Assembly (NCBI GenBank): GCA_003118195.1
Contig: BEXV01000600.1
Span: 86,466 to 150,465 of the forward strand
Reading direction: 5' to 3'
DNA from: Hemicentrotus pulcherrimus
Taxonomy: Eukaryota; Echinodermata; Echinoidea; Camarodonta; Strongylocentrotidae
DNA: 64,000 nt
This document shows positions 50,076 to 63,500 of this stretch, one piece after another. The first letter of the stretch is position 1, and the number at the start of each line of letters is the position of its first letter. Below the pieces are notes generated by a model. The model searched no databases and was not told the DNA's origin. It was given only the letters and a program-made list of their open reading frames with translations. A program made the translations under genes and the position numbers.

Positions 50076-51025
50076 GGCATAAAAAATGAGGCCCGATTTT
50101 TAAGATGTTCCATGTCATTTTTAGAATGTGAAGGCAATTGAAGAGCCATGCTTTTTAGGGAACTTCTTTTCTCTGATTTTCTTCCACACTTGCATGATAT
50201 CAATGAAAAAGCTCATAAATTATTTTTCACCTCCCCCCAAAACTGAAACTTTTCTTTGAAGTACGGTATATGATTTAATGCCCTTCTGGATCTCAGCAAA
50301 CGAGTACAGGTCCTCATATTTTTTTTCACACTTCTCTTCATGCCATTGTCATACCAGTCTACACTATCATATTTCACTGAAGACAGAGTAATATAAAGAG
50401 TATGATTTACAGAGCAAACCATATGTAATATTCCAGGGATGACCTTGTTGTCATGGTGATGATATTAACCCTCTTCATATTTCATGCAGCATTTAATTGG
50501 CAAGCATGCACATATCAGTTTGCTAAAAGAGGCTAGGAACTATATTCATGAGATAATATCGTAACTGACATGGACAGTGTGTACCTTAGTCATTATCTGA
50601 ACTTTTCAACTTGCCGCGATGTACGTATTCCCAGACCTAGCAGTGCTATGAGATGAGAAGTGAAAGGGCGGATGCATGCAATACACAGGTATTATAGCAC
50701 CAGCGAGTGGGAGAATTCAAGTTAATAAATTACTCCGCATATTTACAGGCTAGATTGGCCTTCGCTTCATGGGAGAGCCAATTTAGTTCGATTCGTATTT
50801 GATTATTTCTTTCTCACACGTACCCTTGCAGCAAAGCATAAACACTAATTTTCTGGACTGAACTTGTGAAATTTAATTGCTCAGAAATTACCATTTATGT
50901 AGACCTATCGATGATGTAAAAATGTGATATCATACTGTTAAAAAAAGGAGGAAAGCTATACTATGTGAATCACAGTACAATATGTAACTGACTGTGAGAG
51001 AAAAAAGGAAAAAAGGGGGACAAGG

Positions 51026-51071
<46 letters not shown>

Positions 51072-52363
51072 GGGGGGGGACTTTGGTATGACCCTAGTAA
51101 AAAGAAGATAATCAACCTCTATGGAGATGTTCAGTGGCTATGCATGGTCTTATTTTGGAAGATAGAGATAATATTTTCATTCAATTTCCACTGACTTAGT
51201 TTCCACTTTTGCCACTTTATCACAACACAAAATTAATCCACATGCTGATAAAACTCAGCACATCATTTTCTGTCACTTTACACTAGTCTACTACAGTTCT
51301 CCTGGCTCATGAACATGAATATTGCATGGACTTGAGACATACATGATGATAACAAACCACCAAGAGTGATTGGTTCTCTGGAAACTGAAAATTTATAATC
51401 TAAACATCTGTCATCATCACTCGCTGTTTCATCTCTCATCAAGAAACATTAGATTTTAATAAAAACTGACCTGGGGCATCAAGAGAATAGCGATATCTGT
51501 GATGAGGAATTGATCAATAAGAAAAAAAAATATTGGAGTATATTTTTTAATACTGATTCCATCTTCCTTCAGAAAACTGTGATTCTAATTGTCTTTCCTT
51601 CTATATAGTGTGAAGGGAAGTAAAATTTACACTTCTTGTGAAAGATGAAACTTCAGGTATCAATGGTATTTCTTGTGGATGTCTAGATATTCTTGTTGGA
51701 TGACACAGCTTTATTGATATGCCTGTAACTCTGCAAACACTGCAATGACTGCATGATGCATTAAAGTCGAAATGAGATATGATATGCAGCCAAAGATGTA
51801 GGCCTTCACTATAAAAAAAGCATCAGACAACAATTTAAAAATCCAATCATCTCATGCTACCGGCAATGTGATTTAAAAGAATTACTCATCATTGCATGGA
51901 AACATCTCACAATAAATTATGCAAAGTTGAATAAGATTTCAATCTAGTTGGAGTATAGCTGCATATATACAGACAGTGGTATAAGGAGACAGATCGAGAT
52001 AGAATAGGCAGACATGGGGAAGGGTTTGAATTCAATCTGTCAGTGCAGATAACAAATTTCATTTAAGAAGATTAAACTGCCTCTGCCGAGCGAGCGAGCG
52101 GGAAGTGATCTTGTCCGCCCGTCTAGGCGCACATGTAGCTAGAAGTGACAGTTAATGAGAACAAAGTGCAGCTACAATAAAAAGGGCAGGGGCGAATAGA
52201 AAATGTATTATATAAGGTCAACCCTAACACTTATCTTTTCTATATATAGCCGTGTAATCCAAAGAATATGAATATGCAGCTGCGGTGTACATTCCGATGA
52301 TTATACATGTAAACAATATTTCATAATGGCGATTCCTAGTTTTTTTATTGCGCATTCTCTCTA
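50076..52363. other. Noncoding stretch
   Basis: AT-rich DNA with a (GA)n tract at 51029. A GC-richer patch at about 52080-52140 contains GAGC repeats. No exon supported. Confidence 0.5.
51029..51069 (+). repeat. (GA)n microsatellite followed by G-run
   Basis: About 20 GA units, then nine or more G. The Glu/Arg frame across it is spurious. Confidence 0.95.
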
Positions 52364-52835
52364 AGGTTGCGTTTATCTAGGAAATTTTTGGCTAGAATCA
52401 GGTTTCTCAAACGTCTTTCTGGCAAATTTAGTTGTAGATAAACGCAAAGCCTTTTTCAAACGTCTTTAGATATGGGCATATCTAAAGACGCAAAAAGGTG
52501 CGTTTTGAATGAGACATACAGCCAGAATCACATTTCTGAGAGCTAGATAAACGCAAAGCTGTTTTGTACCTCACATACAAATCGGACCTCCCACGGTTAA
52601 TTTCCGGTTCGGAGACTAGTGCGCGCCATGTGCTGTGTGTGTGTAGTTGGCCTCCGAGCAACTGTCTGCTTCCCGGGTCAAACGGCGCTGAGCAGCTGCG
52701 AAAAGAAAAGGCCTTTATTGTGGATCGTGAAGTGTCGATAAACGCGACGTCCCGCGAATCACGATCGTATAGTGGGGTTTGATAGTGGGGTTCGATATGT
52801 ACATATCTAGTGGCAAGCCTAGATAAACGCGCCCT
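52364..52835. mobile_element. 472-bp TIR element with TAGATAAACGC motifs
   Basis: The left terminus AGGTTGCGTTTATCTAGG and the reversed right terminus AGGGCGCGTTTATCTAGG match at 16 of 18 positions. The TAGATAAACGC core of the terminus reappears inside at 52435 and 52544 and, altered, near 52734. A perfect 14-bp palindrome sits at 52461-52490. The right half is CpG-rich. The target-site duplication is unclear (CTAA versus CTAT or ATGA). There is no protein-coding capacity. Confidence 0.75.
52461..52490. repeat. Perfect 14-bp palindrome, 2-nt spacer
   Basis: CGTCTTTAGATATG, GG, CATATCTAAAGACG. Flanking CCTTTTT and AAAAAGG extend it imperfectly to about 50 bp. It lies inside the 472-bp element. 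Confidence 0.95.
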
Positions 52836-52973
52836 ATGATGAAGAGAATATTATGGAAATGACAGCCCGAGCCTGAGGAACATTTGCTGAGATGCTACAT
52901 GAAAGTAAAATATCACAAGCATCACATCCGCATTCCTTCCTGTAATACACATTTGACATGTCTATTTATACTA

Positions 52974-53155
52974 CAGTGGAACCTCACTATTATAAAGAAC
53001 ACTGCTATAACAAATTCTCCTTATAACAAGGTTTTTTCTGTTTCCACATCTTTGCATTCTATTGCTTTGCAGCCCTGAATATAACAAGGTTTCACCACAA
53101 CAAGGTTAATAATATCCTTGGTCCCCAAGCAGTTTGTTATAATAATGTTACACTG
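52974..53155. mobile_element. Mariner/pogo-type MITE
   Basis: 182 bp between TA dinucleotides (52972-52973 and 53156-53157). Termini are CAGTGGAACCTCACTATTAT and, reversed, CAGTGTAACATTATTATAAC. The CAGTGGAACCTC start and the internal TATAACAAGG segments are typical of pogo/Tigger-like MITEs in many animals. Confidence 0.75.
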
Positions 53156-53194
53156 TATAATAAAACTTTGGCTATAAAAAACCTCCTTTATTAA

Positions 53195-53569
53195 AGGTAA
53201 AGACTAGTTCTGTTCATGCGATTGAATTGTGAAAGAAAAGTTGTGGACTCGATCAGAAAAGGGTGATAATCTAGCATATAAGTGTTGGTGTGTACGGCAC
53301 GGTTCTGGTGTCATCAAAATGATAAAAAATTTGGCTCAGTCTCAGTAAAGTTACAAGCACTGTTCATAGAAAGATGTATATGGGACTATGCAACATGTGC
53401 ACGATATCTGTCTAGTCCAGATAGATATAATAATTTACCAAATATATCAATTAGTAGGAAAAAATTATCACCACGTATTAGTCAAATCATATTCTTTCAC
53501 ATGGTTGGTAATAAGAGCTTCAATTAAATTTTTTGAAAGGGGGGGCGTTTCCAAAACCGGTCTATGCCT
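53195..53569 (+). mobile_element. TTAA-flanked MITE, family 1
   Basis: 375 bp with TTAA at both sides (53191-53194 and 53570-53573). Termini are AGGTAAAGACTAGTTCTG and, reversed, AGGCATAGACCGGTTTTG. This is the clearest copy for defining the ends of the family. The frame 53282-53527 is a family feature without known domain. Confidence 0.88.
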
Positions 53570-53573
53570 TTAA

Positions 53574-55820
53574 CATTCCCTCTGCAATAATTAAAGAATT
53601 GACACGTAAAAATCAACCCAGTCACCTCCTCATGTAACTTTTTTTTCTCATCATGTTTCCCAACAAATATATTGTTGATTTGTTCCATGTCTGGGAGTCC
53701 TCTTTCTCCTCCTCCTCCTACACGTCGGCTTGTCTGTAGCCCAGAGGGAAGCAGATTCTATCTCATCCATCTCAAGTCTACATTTACATGGCTGTAGGTT
53801 ATCAAAGGTTAACTTGAATTTCCAAAGAACGAGCCAATTTCATTGCGCAGCTGACAAACAAACAAAATGAAAGCAACATATTTTTAATAAAAATGAATGA
53901 AAGAAAGATGGAAGCCCCAGTTTAAGCATGGACCTACGTCTTAGTCAATGAAGCCATTTCTATGTTGGACTATTTTAAAAGCCTCTCTGGAATCAACTAA
54001 AAGCGTTGAAATAGATCATTTTCTGCAGAATTCCATCAAATTTGTAAAAGCTGTCTGTCAAAGACAATGGATTAGCAAGCCATAGAACAATTATTGTGAT
54101 TTAGTTCGGCATTAAACTTATCTCAAGAATGAAGAAAATGATGAAACATAGCCTTTAATGATCAACGCAACAGGAAGAAGATTTCAAAAGTGAAAGAACT
54201 TACAATAGAAAAACAGATGTGAAAGGTACCCAAATAGGTACATTGTATGGAATGACTTCATAATAATTCAGAGTTTGGTGCCAAATAATGCATCGGTGAC
54301 AGCGATACTGTTATTGCACAAAACATGAATTTCCCCGTTGTCTTCCAGACTATGCAAGAATCTCTCGACATCATGCTTCCTTTTCTTGTTTTCATGTTTT
54401 TTACAGATTGATGGTAATTCCTCTACAATTCAGAATTCAATCCTTTCCTCTTTTTGACTTAATAAAACAATGATTTCTCACATGATTAGGGCAATGAATA
54501 CTCCCTTACTTTTTGTTGTTGGTGCCAATAGCATTATGTCATGTGACTATTAAGAATGGAACCGATCATGCACAGAAGTTTCTTACAAAAAAAAAAAGCA
54601 TAATTACTAAATCTTTGAAGCTCAATACAAACTAATTCTTTCTTTTTTAAAGTGATGGTTCTTTCAGACATATTTAAAAATTGCCTGTTCAGGGCCAGCA
54701 GGGTATTACTCTTTCAACTTTTAAATTATAATCATCAAACTTCATACTTCTTGATTTCCATGCCATTTTGAATTGAAAGCAAGCACTCCTTAGTTCTTTA
54801 TATCATAAACAATTATCCAGCAACTCTTTTCAGAAATGTTTGAAAGTTAACAAAATGAGGTGAACTTATTTTCTCATATGACCCTGCCACTTTATATTCA
54901 GGCAGCCTTATACTATATGATTCAATACATTTGTTATCTTTGCCATCAACATCTTTGCAGTCCAACTTCATACATGTGACAGGAACATGCGCTCAACTGC
55001 TGTTGCCATGACAAAAAACATCCCACGCTTTTGAATGAACCCAGCTCCATGCCTTGGTCGTATTACCCTAGGACAATATTCTCTAAATAGGCAGGAGAGG
55101 ATTTATGTAAGAAAAACAGAAGAGACTTGATCTTTCTTGAAGGTAAGAAACTGGTTGGGAGGAAGGATTGGAAGGAAAAAGACCTAGAGAAGACTGGGGC
55201 AACATGACTAGTCTATTACCAGTTCATTTATATCACCCGCATCACTGTTAATATTCTCTCAGTCAGGAATGAATTGGAAATAGAGATTTGATCATTCTCC
55301 TGGTTGAATAACGAAGGACCATTTGTAGCAGGTTCCATGGAAGGACCAAAAGGAAGAGAGACCTTTCAGAGACTGGAGCTGACTAGTCTATCAACACAAA
55401 AATCACCACCATCACTGCCAATATTTTTGATGATAAGAAACAAAAGAAAATGTGATCATTCTCCCACAAGATTGGGAGGGAAAAGACCTGCAAGAGACTA
55501 GGACCTTGCAAGAGCCTGACCGGTCAATCACCACAACAATCATCATCATCACTGTCAGCTCTCAGCTTAGAAGATATTTCACACCGTTTCATAAACAAGG
55601 AGTTAGATCCTCCAGGATTCTCCGCATATCTTATTCAGTCGCTTTTGAGCTTGCACAAATATCTTCTGTTTAAAAAGATTTTTCTTCTCTTTATTATATG
55701 GCTGAGAGAAAGTGTATCTGGAGCCCTCTTCACATTGCTTCGTAAACATAGCATGAACATGCTCATATATGGTTCACATGGATTGCTATCATTTTACTTT
55801 TCAGCTGATGTAAATGTTGC
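53574..55820. other. Noncoding stretch
   Basis: AT-rich DNA between two family-1 MITEs, with no gene or further repeat boundary recognised. Confidence 0.5.
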
Positions 55821-55824
55821 TTAA

Positions 55825-56207
55825 AGCTAAAGACCAATTATGGTCATGCGATTGCATTGTGAAAGAAAAGTGAAATCGATCAGAAAAATTGATCATCTAG
55901 CATATAAGTATTGGTGTGTACTGCAAGGTTCTGTAATCCTCAAAATAATAAGAAATTTGGCCCAGTATTTGTAAATTGTACACAGAAAAATGTATATAGG
56001 ACTAGGCGCACACGTGCGCGACACGTGCATGTATCTCTCACAGACCATAGATAAACTAATTTACCAAATATATCAATTAGTAGGCGGTTTCCAGGCAAAC
56101 TTATTATCATCATGTATTAGTCATAACATATTCTTTCACATGATTAGTAATAAGAGCTTTCATTTCATTTTTTGAAATTGGGGCGTTTCCAATACTTGTC
56201 TTTACCT
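55825..56207 (+). mobile_element. TTAA-flanked MITE, family 1
   Basis: 383 bp, left TTAA at 55821-55824 and right flank degenerate (ATAA). It begins AGCTAAAGACCAATTATGG and ends, reversed, AGGTAAAGACAAGTATTGG. Same orientation as the 53195 copy, 2.3 kb away. The GCGCACACGTGCGCGACACG segment inside is specific to this copy. Confidence 0.85.
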
Positions 56208-59200
56208 ATAAGCTTGACACCCCGTGGGTCTTGTAGAGGTAATCCACACAATCAATTCACACCACTTCAGAATGGTTTGGATACATCTAAGATCGCGTAT
56301 ACATTACAGAAACACCAAATTACTCCCAACAGGAATTGCCTGGGTCTGATATTATCACAAACTGCAAATTGAATAGCAATCCTTCTCTGGCATGTTTTTG
56401 TTTCAATAAAAAGTTTTAACTTGGTTTTTCATTTATGATGGTATGAAGACAAATGTGCAACAATGCAAAGGGATTGGATTTTATCCATTGAAACTTCAAA
56501 AACTCAGTTAGAAAAAATTGAGAGGTGTGCAAATAAAACTGTACACAATCTGAATTTAACAAAGACAAGTCTAATGCACTATTGCACAATATGAAATACA
56601 TGAGTAATGTCTAACGTGCCTGACAAGCTTTATTGATTTGCTACAAGATGGACGCTTTGGCGAAGGAAGACAATCTTGGGAAAAGTACACAACAGAATAA
56701 GTTGTGGGTGAGTGAACTTAAAAGATGTCTTTATGCGTCATACTTGCCATTCAATCAAAGGAAGAAAAGAAAAAAGACATGTAAGTCGGTGTAGGAGAGG
56801 TAGAAGTAGGATTTGTCATTCACAGTATCCACAAATTTGCATGATGATATCAAAATGGCATCGGAACAAGACTGGTGTCCTATCAGATCTTTGTGCGGGT
56901 GAATCGTCTTCTCTCAGGTAAGTTCAAGGTCAGTGATGATGACTAAAGGGTACCGATCGAAATAAATCTCATTACATATCACGCTGTGTTGAAAATTACC
57001 TTCATGAACATGCTCATACAAATCTGAATGCCCTTATTCAGGAAGTATATGTATCTCAAATATGATTTGAATGATACTAGTCAATGCCTGAGGGCTTACT
57101 ATGAAATAATGAATATATAAATATGACATTTGACTATTGAAAAGATAAGCTCCTAATTTGACATTGACCTCAATTTTAATACAAATTAATGAGTAATTTG
57201 ATCAAACGCCAATATCATTGCAGTTGGACCAGATATATTTACATATATTAATTTGTTTGACATTTATACTTACAAAAGTCATATGACATTGTGGATTACA
57301 TACTAGAGAGTTAATACAAAAACTATCTTTCTGTTTCTGGAAATGAAATAGATTTTACTTTCAAAGTATTTGTTTGAAGGGCCTAAATAGGTCAGATGAT
57401 TAGAGGCTATATTAAAGCCATGTTTAACTGCTGGTGGAATTAGTTTAAAAGTGACACATGGATGACAAAACTGATGAACATTCATAGGAATATCTTGTGA
57501 GCAAAAAAATGGGTGCATAGTGAATACCTCACACAGGATGAAGCCCCCATATAAGCTAGGTAACAACGTACAATTTGGACATGTTCAAGTTCAATAATGC
57601 AATATGTTCATCAGTACAAGAGCTCCAATGGTTGTATATATTTCATGATGACAGTCCCACATGTATTCTAGGACGGTATGTTTTCATCGAGTCCATCAAG
57701 CTGGCTATAGTTGAATGCTTCTAATTCGGACCATGTGTACTATGGTTGTTTATGGGAACAAACATTGATGGAGACACTTTGTTGAAGTCTAAAAAGTAGG
57801 ACTGTGGGAAAATTTGAAATAGCGCAGGAAATTTTGATGGAAGATGACGATGACTCTTCATGTAATTTGAACACCATTCCAATTTATTCCAATTTATTGT
57901 GCTCTCTCTCCTGATGAGATTTATTTTGTCCCATCAAATTTTTCATAACTCTCTCCCAAACGTTTACTCACTCTAGGCAAGATTATGAAATGTGACCTTG
58001 GCAACAAAATTAAAGGCTTAGAAAGTAATGTACTTTATAGACTTTAAATGAGACTAGGTCTGACCGCTCTACATCCAATCTACAATATAGGTTATTGGCC
58101 TTGCTCATGCAGTCAGGCGGAAATCCAAACACAACAAGAAAGTGCTTTTTCAGCTCTGTGAGGCTACTATTGACCAATCATGTGAAAATATGAGTTTCAC
58201 ACAAGTTTAGTTAGTTTTGATATCAGACCAATGTAATAAGCCTAATAGTGTAATGAAGGATTATGATACTTCTAGGGGCTGGGTAGCTAGCTCTGCCCAA
58301 TGTTGTAGCAAGGTGTGCATAGAGAATGTTGAGGCATTACTCATGACTGGAAGTCAACCACGCACAGCTCACAAACAACAGGTGGCAGCAATTGTTGCTA
58401 ACTTGTCAGTGTCATGAATTATGAGTCAAGGTCATGTGAATGTGATACCGTAATCACCATGTCCAGCTGCAGGTCAAAATGTCAAGAAAGAGCCAAGTGT
58501 TTCAAGACCATGGTTTTTATACTTTTCAAGAGAGAACCTCGAGTTCTAAACAGGAGTTGTCAACAAGATTCTTTGAAAAGCCTCATGATCTACTGTAAAT
58601 CCTATAACGTTTGTGAACTGTTCCCAGTGGTCCAAGATCGGGATAGTTTTTTTGCCACAAAAATGAATTAATCACTAATGTCATGAAAATCACAACACAA
58701 TGTTTTAGCAATTCTAGAATATGTTTGCAATGAAACAACCATCATAAACAATTTATAAAGTTTCATATTGCAAACATTTCTTGTTATACTATCGAGGATG
58801 AGGCTCGAAAAGCCTGAAATTTGACATGAGATGTCATAATGTCATTACATTGACAACATTTGTCGTTTATTCTTGTGTATCTCAAATGGCCTATGCATAA
58901 ATGTAGCTCATCTTTCATCATACCAAATACTGTTAAACACTGCATTGAAAGGTGAGCTTATAGAAGACCTCTAAGTGAGATGACAACTATGGGAAATTCA
59001 CACTCAAAGGTCAAAGGTTGACAGTTCAGAAAATCTCTATAACTTCAAAATATGTACTTGAACTATCCGAAATGCCCCCCCCCCCCTCCTTTCACACATC
59101 ACAACCTGTCAAACAGATGCTCTCCGACCTTCCTTCACCCTTTTTCAACCTTTCCTTTCTGCTTTTTTCTCCCTCTTTTTCTTCTTATACACTCTCTCTA

Positions 59201-60114
59201 TCCATCCATCTTTTTAAATACCTAATTCCACATCCAACACAATTCATGTTTCTCTTTTCACAATTTGACTCCAACTGATGGTCTCCTGTCAACATCTCTG
59301 GATAAGATTTTTTTTTTTAATGTGCCGATTTCACTCTTCATGAACTTAATTCCCCTTTCCTTTGCACACTTTTTTAATGTTCTTCCTTCTGTTATTCAAC
59401 ATTTTCTTTCATCTTAAAAAAAAAAAATCATAATCTCATCCTATTACCTTCTTCCACTGAGGCCGTCAATGAAAAAAGTTTGAGTTTACATGTACAGGTC
59501 AGGTCCAGTCAATACAATTTGGATATAGGACTTGACAACTGACATAAACTTGATGGTTAATAAATAGCTTGTTAGGTGAAAGGTCATGTAATAGATTCCC
59601 ACAAGTGAATTGGTCACAAGTTACTCCCACACACTTCTGTCCACACTATAACTACCTCTCTCTCTTCCTCTCTCCTTCTTCACTTTTAGCACATATAGCT
59701 CTTTCACAACATGAATGGTTCAAAATCCATATCAGATGCTCGATATCAAACTCGATATCAAACTGGGGAGATAACGGATCTTTCAAAATATCCTTCTGCA
59801 CAAGCAAGGATACTGACCAAAATATAAATATTTTCTGTCATTTAGAGGGAATACAAAAATAATTTCTTCTTCTGATAAGTGATTAATTCATAAGAAGATG
59901 AGCAAATTTTTTTTAGTACTTGTAATGGTACTGCAAACCGAATTTCAGTTCAACACGTACATTACTGACAAACACTTCTCATCAAATTAATCAAACTCAG
60001 GCCTAGAGCTACCATGGTGCTTCTATTTTTCTTCTGTCTGTCGTAGTATAATATCATATCCCATAATCTGTACTCATCTCCAAACTTATTACACTCCATA
60101 TCATTAATTAGCAG

Positions 60115-60165
60115 TTCCGCAGAGACTGCTCGCTACCAGCCCCGCAGAGAGTGCTCGCTACCAGC
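60115..60165 (+). repeat. 25-bp tandem duplication
   Basis: CCGCAGAGASTGCTCGCTAC, then CAGC, occurs twice back to back with one internal difference. Confidence 0.9.
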
Positions 60166-60480
60166 TCACATACCAGTATTTAAGCCGTAAATCAATTACG
60201 ATATCATAACCAGGAGCTAATTAAACAGCTATATGAAGTATTGATGGTTGCTAGTATATATGTGGACGAGATTTGTCTTTCAATACTTCTGATTCCAATA
60301 TGAGATACTTTTGTCCAAAGTATGACTCATTTCTGCAACGATTTCTCATGGCTGCGGAATGAACAGTATACTGTTGAGAGCCCACGCTGCATGTTGCAGA
60401 TTGGAAGTTCTGCTTCAATAGAATAATAGGTAATTTGTGTACATAACCTAGAAGTAATGGCCATCAGTCATAGGCCTTCT

Positions 60481-60481
<1 letters not shown>

Positions 60482-60512
<31 letters not shown>
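60482..60512 (+). repeat. (CT)n microsatellite
   Basis: About 15 CT units. Confidence 0.95.
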
Positions 60513-60515
<3 letters not shown>

Positions 60516-63500
60516 CAAACAACAAAAGACTTGCAAATATTAAAGGCATGTTTCATGCTGTGTATCACGCATGTATGAATTAAAAAAAATGTAAAAAATT
60601 AAAGAGGTCAAAAAATGTAAATAGGTGTAAGATTATATTGTTGTAGATTGTAAGTGTACGTACACTGTATAAGGGTGTACGTATAAGGGTGATCCGTATT
60701 TGTCACTGCAAATGAAAACACAGAAATATTAAAAGGTGATGTACAATGGAGAACTATCAGAGTAAGGATCGAATTCAATTCAATTCAAATGGAAGCAAGA
60801 ACAAAAAATCAATTTCTATAGATATTGTAGAGACTAGAGGTCAATACTGTCCACTAAAACTGTGCATATACTTTGATGTGCCATGACAATTATGGTCAAA
60901 CTGACACTAATCCAACAGGTTCTAGTATTGTATTTTAAATAATTTTCATCATCTGACATCGCTGTTTCATAAATCTTGATATAGACCAATCCAATTGACC
61001 ATTATCACAGCTGACTTCACAATTTCAATCTTCATACCTAGAGGCAAAGAGAGCCTGTCACATCCGATATTTTGACTAAAAACTTACTGAGGAAGAAAAG
61101 AGTGAACAAAAAGAGCAAAATCTGATAAAAAAAAGAAGAATAACAGTCAGAATAAAAAAGAACCTTGTTGCTCTATGGCTGTGCATAGAGGGGAAAGAGA
61201 GGCCATTTTGTTTTCTTATACTATTGTATCCTTCCTCTAAAGCTTTTCAATCCTGTCAAGGATTTGGAAGATGAAAGTAGGTAAATTTGGTTGAACTTCG
61301 TGACTCTGAGAAAAAAAATATGTTTAGAGGATTTCTAAAAATTGTTTGGAAATTCATGGATTTTGAAGAAGAAGAAAAGACAAGAAAGCGATGTACGAAG
61401 ACGTTGAGATCGTAGGTTCAATGTACATGTAATACATGTCGAAGGGCTGACCTTCATGATGAAATCTCACTTTAAATTTAAGTGATAACAGATGACTTCA
61501 TCTTGAAGACAAAGCCAAAAATCATCTGCATGCAGCTGCTCTTCTTCAAGATTAAAAGCAATAGCCACTAAAATCTTGGCTCATGAGAAACAGCAAATGG
61601 TAAATAGGACTCAATTCAGTCTCCATCTCAACAATTTCATTTACAATGAAATATGAAAAACATTAATGAAAACTTACCTTATGAATTATATTTTTCCAGT
61701 ACAGCAATAATGGTATAATTTCATCCAAGAATCTAGTCCAAGTGGCAAGTACCTGGCTTTTTCAAAATGCAACCTTGACTGCACAAAGAACCAAAGTAGA
61801 ATAATTTATGAACTTCCTCCACATCGGCATTTTTAGCAGGAAGATCTCAATTTGTAATTATATCACTAAAGAAGGAAATTTACCCATTAAAACGATGAAC
61901 TGGATTTTCTGCTCAACCACTACAAAACCAAAACAATTTTTTAAAGGTGATGGTTCACACAGATTGTATTTATCGACACTGCCCTTTTACGGAGAGCCTA
62001 TTTCCACGGATGCACTTTTGCTTGCTGACTTGGGTTTGTAGCTCATCTCCTCTAAAATGCACATTGAAACAAAGAGGTTGTGCACAAGCAATCAGCAAGA
62101 AGAATTTACAAATAACAGTAACATGGCAGTGTTCATGGAATGTAATTGGATAAGAAAAACCAGTAAGCAGATCAACTATGCTGTATTGCTTAGTGTTTTT
62201 TTAAAGTCACTTGTCTATATACATTGTAGCTAGGTTTATTCCTTCTACAGAAATGCAATGTTTCCTATTGTCTCAATCTTCCGCTAGCCCGAGAGTATAA
62301 AGCAACTCACAACATCATTCTTCTTGTAGACTTCAATCCAATAAACTTTAACAGGATTGCATATAACCTTTAAGAACCTTTTATCTGCCATGCATATGAA
62401 ATAGAATAAAAGATGTGAAGTTATCCGAAGGCTGGTTTTAAATACAAATGTAGTGACAGAGAAGAGATAAACTGATGGGCTATCTTTTTGAAAAACGGGT
62501 AATTGCTTTATTTGTATTGTGCCCATGAAATGGAAATGGTTCACAAGTCACCAATGCTAAATCACAATGAAGTGATGTCTACCCGAGGGCAAATTGATAT
62601 AATTATCCTCCAAATCTTTTGTGTAAAAAGGGCAATATTTTGAGAGTAAAAAAATCTTTATCTTTGTTAAGAAGTGAGTAGGAGTGTTTGATGACAACAT
62701 TACAAATAGAAAAACGCCTCTTAAATGGTATCTATTGACAGAGATACTCTGAAGAGGTAATATTGTTGGCCTAGCTTTAAATTGCCACAACAATTCAAAG
62801 CACTGTTGGCCTAAATACATATTGAATACGAAATAGAATAAACTGGTTTATGTTTTTTTTAATGCTAACACCTTGTTATCCCCCTATGAAGCCACAGGGC
62901 ACCATAATATATACACATTCCTAGGGGCCATTAAACAAACCCCCAAACAATCCTAAACTAAAAACTTGATTCCCAAATGTTCCATAGCCACAAAAGAATA
63001 CACAAAGGTAGCCGGGAATAGGCTCACCTAGTTCATACCACGATTTCCAACTTCCTAGCTAGAGGGAAATGTTCTAATGTGAACAGGAAACACACCCCTC
63101 CAGGCAGGAAAACATTGTTAAAGGGACTGGAAGACAAAGAAAGATGGTCTGGACAGAGGGTTTTGAATCTTCATTGGGAGGGAATAACTTCTTCTGCTGT
63201 CTCCTTAACTGTCCTTTTATAATTTGTCTTAAAGATGAGATGTAGGAGGGGCATGGTGGAACATCCTCGAGCTTGGAGTACCATGGTATAATAGAAGGGG
63301 CTGTTTACATTAAGGTCCAAACTTATTGATTTAGTTCCTATGCAACTTCCATCATTACATTGTGATGTTAGTAAAAACAAAACTATGGTATTTGGACTGT
63401 AGTGTAAATGGGTCCATTGCTGGTATTGATCTAATTTTTGTAAAATGAGGTACTTTTAGTAAAAAGAGATGGAGAAGAGGACGTAAAAATTAAAACACTG

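Noticed and set aside
56712..56921. Plus-strand frame ending at a consensus donor (CTCAG/GTAAGT)
   Set aside because: Basic, unrecognised peptide; about one such 9-mer is expected by chance in both strands of the window.
61660..61690. Minus-strand AAG/GTAAGT donor as possible first-exon boundary
   Set aside because: No transcription-start signal or conserved leader nearby; choosing it over other donors would be arbitrary.
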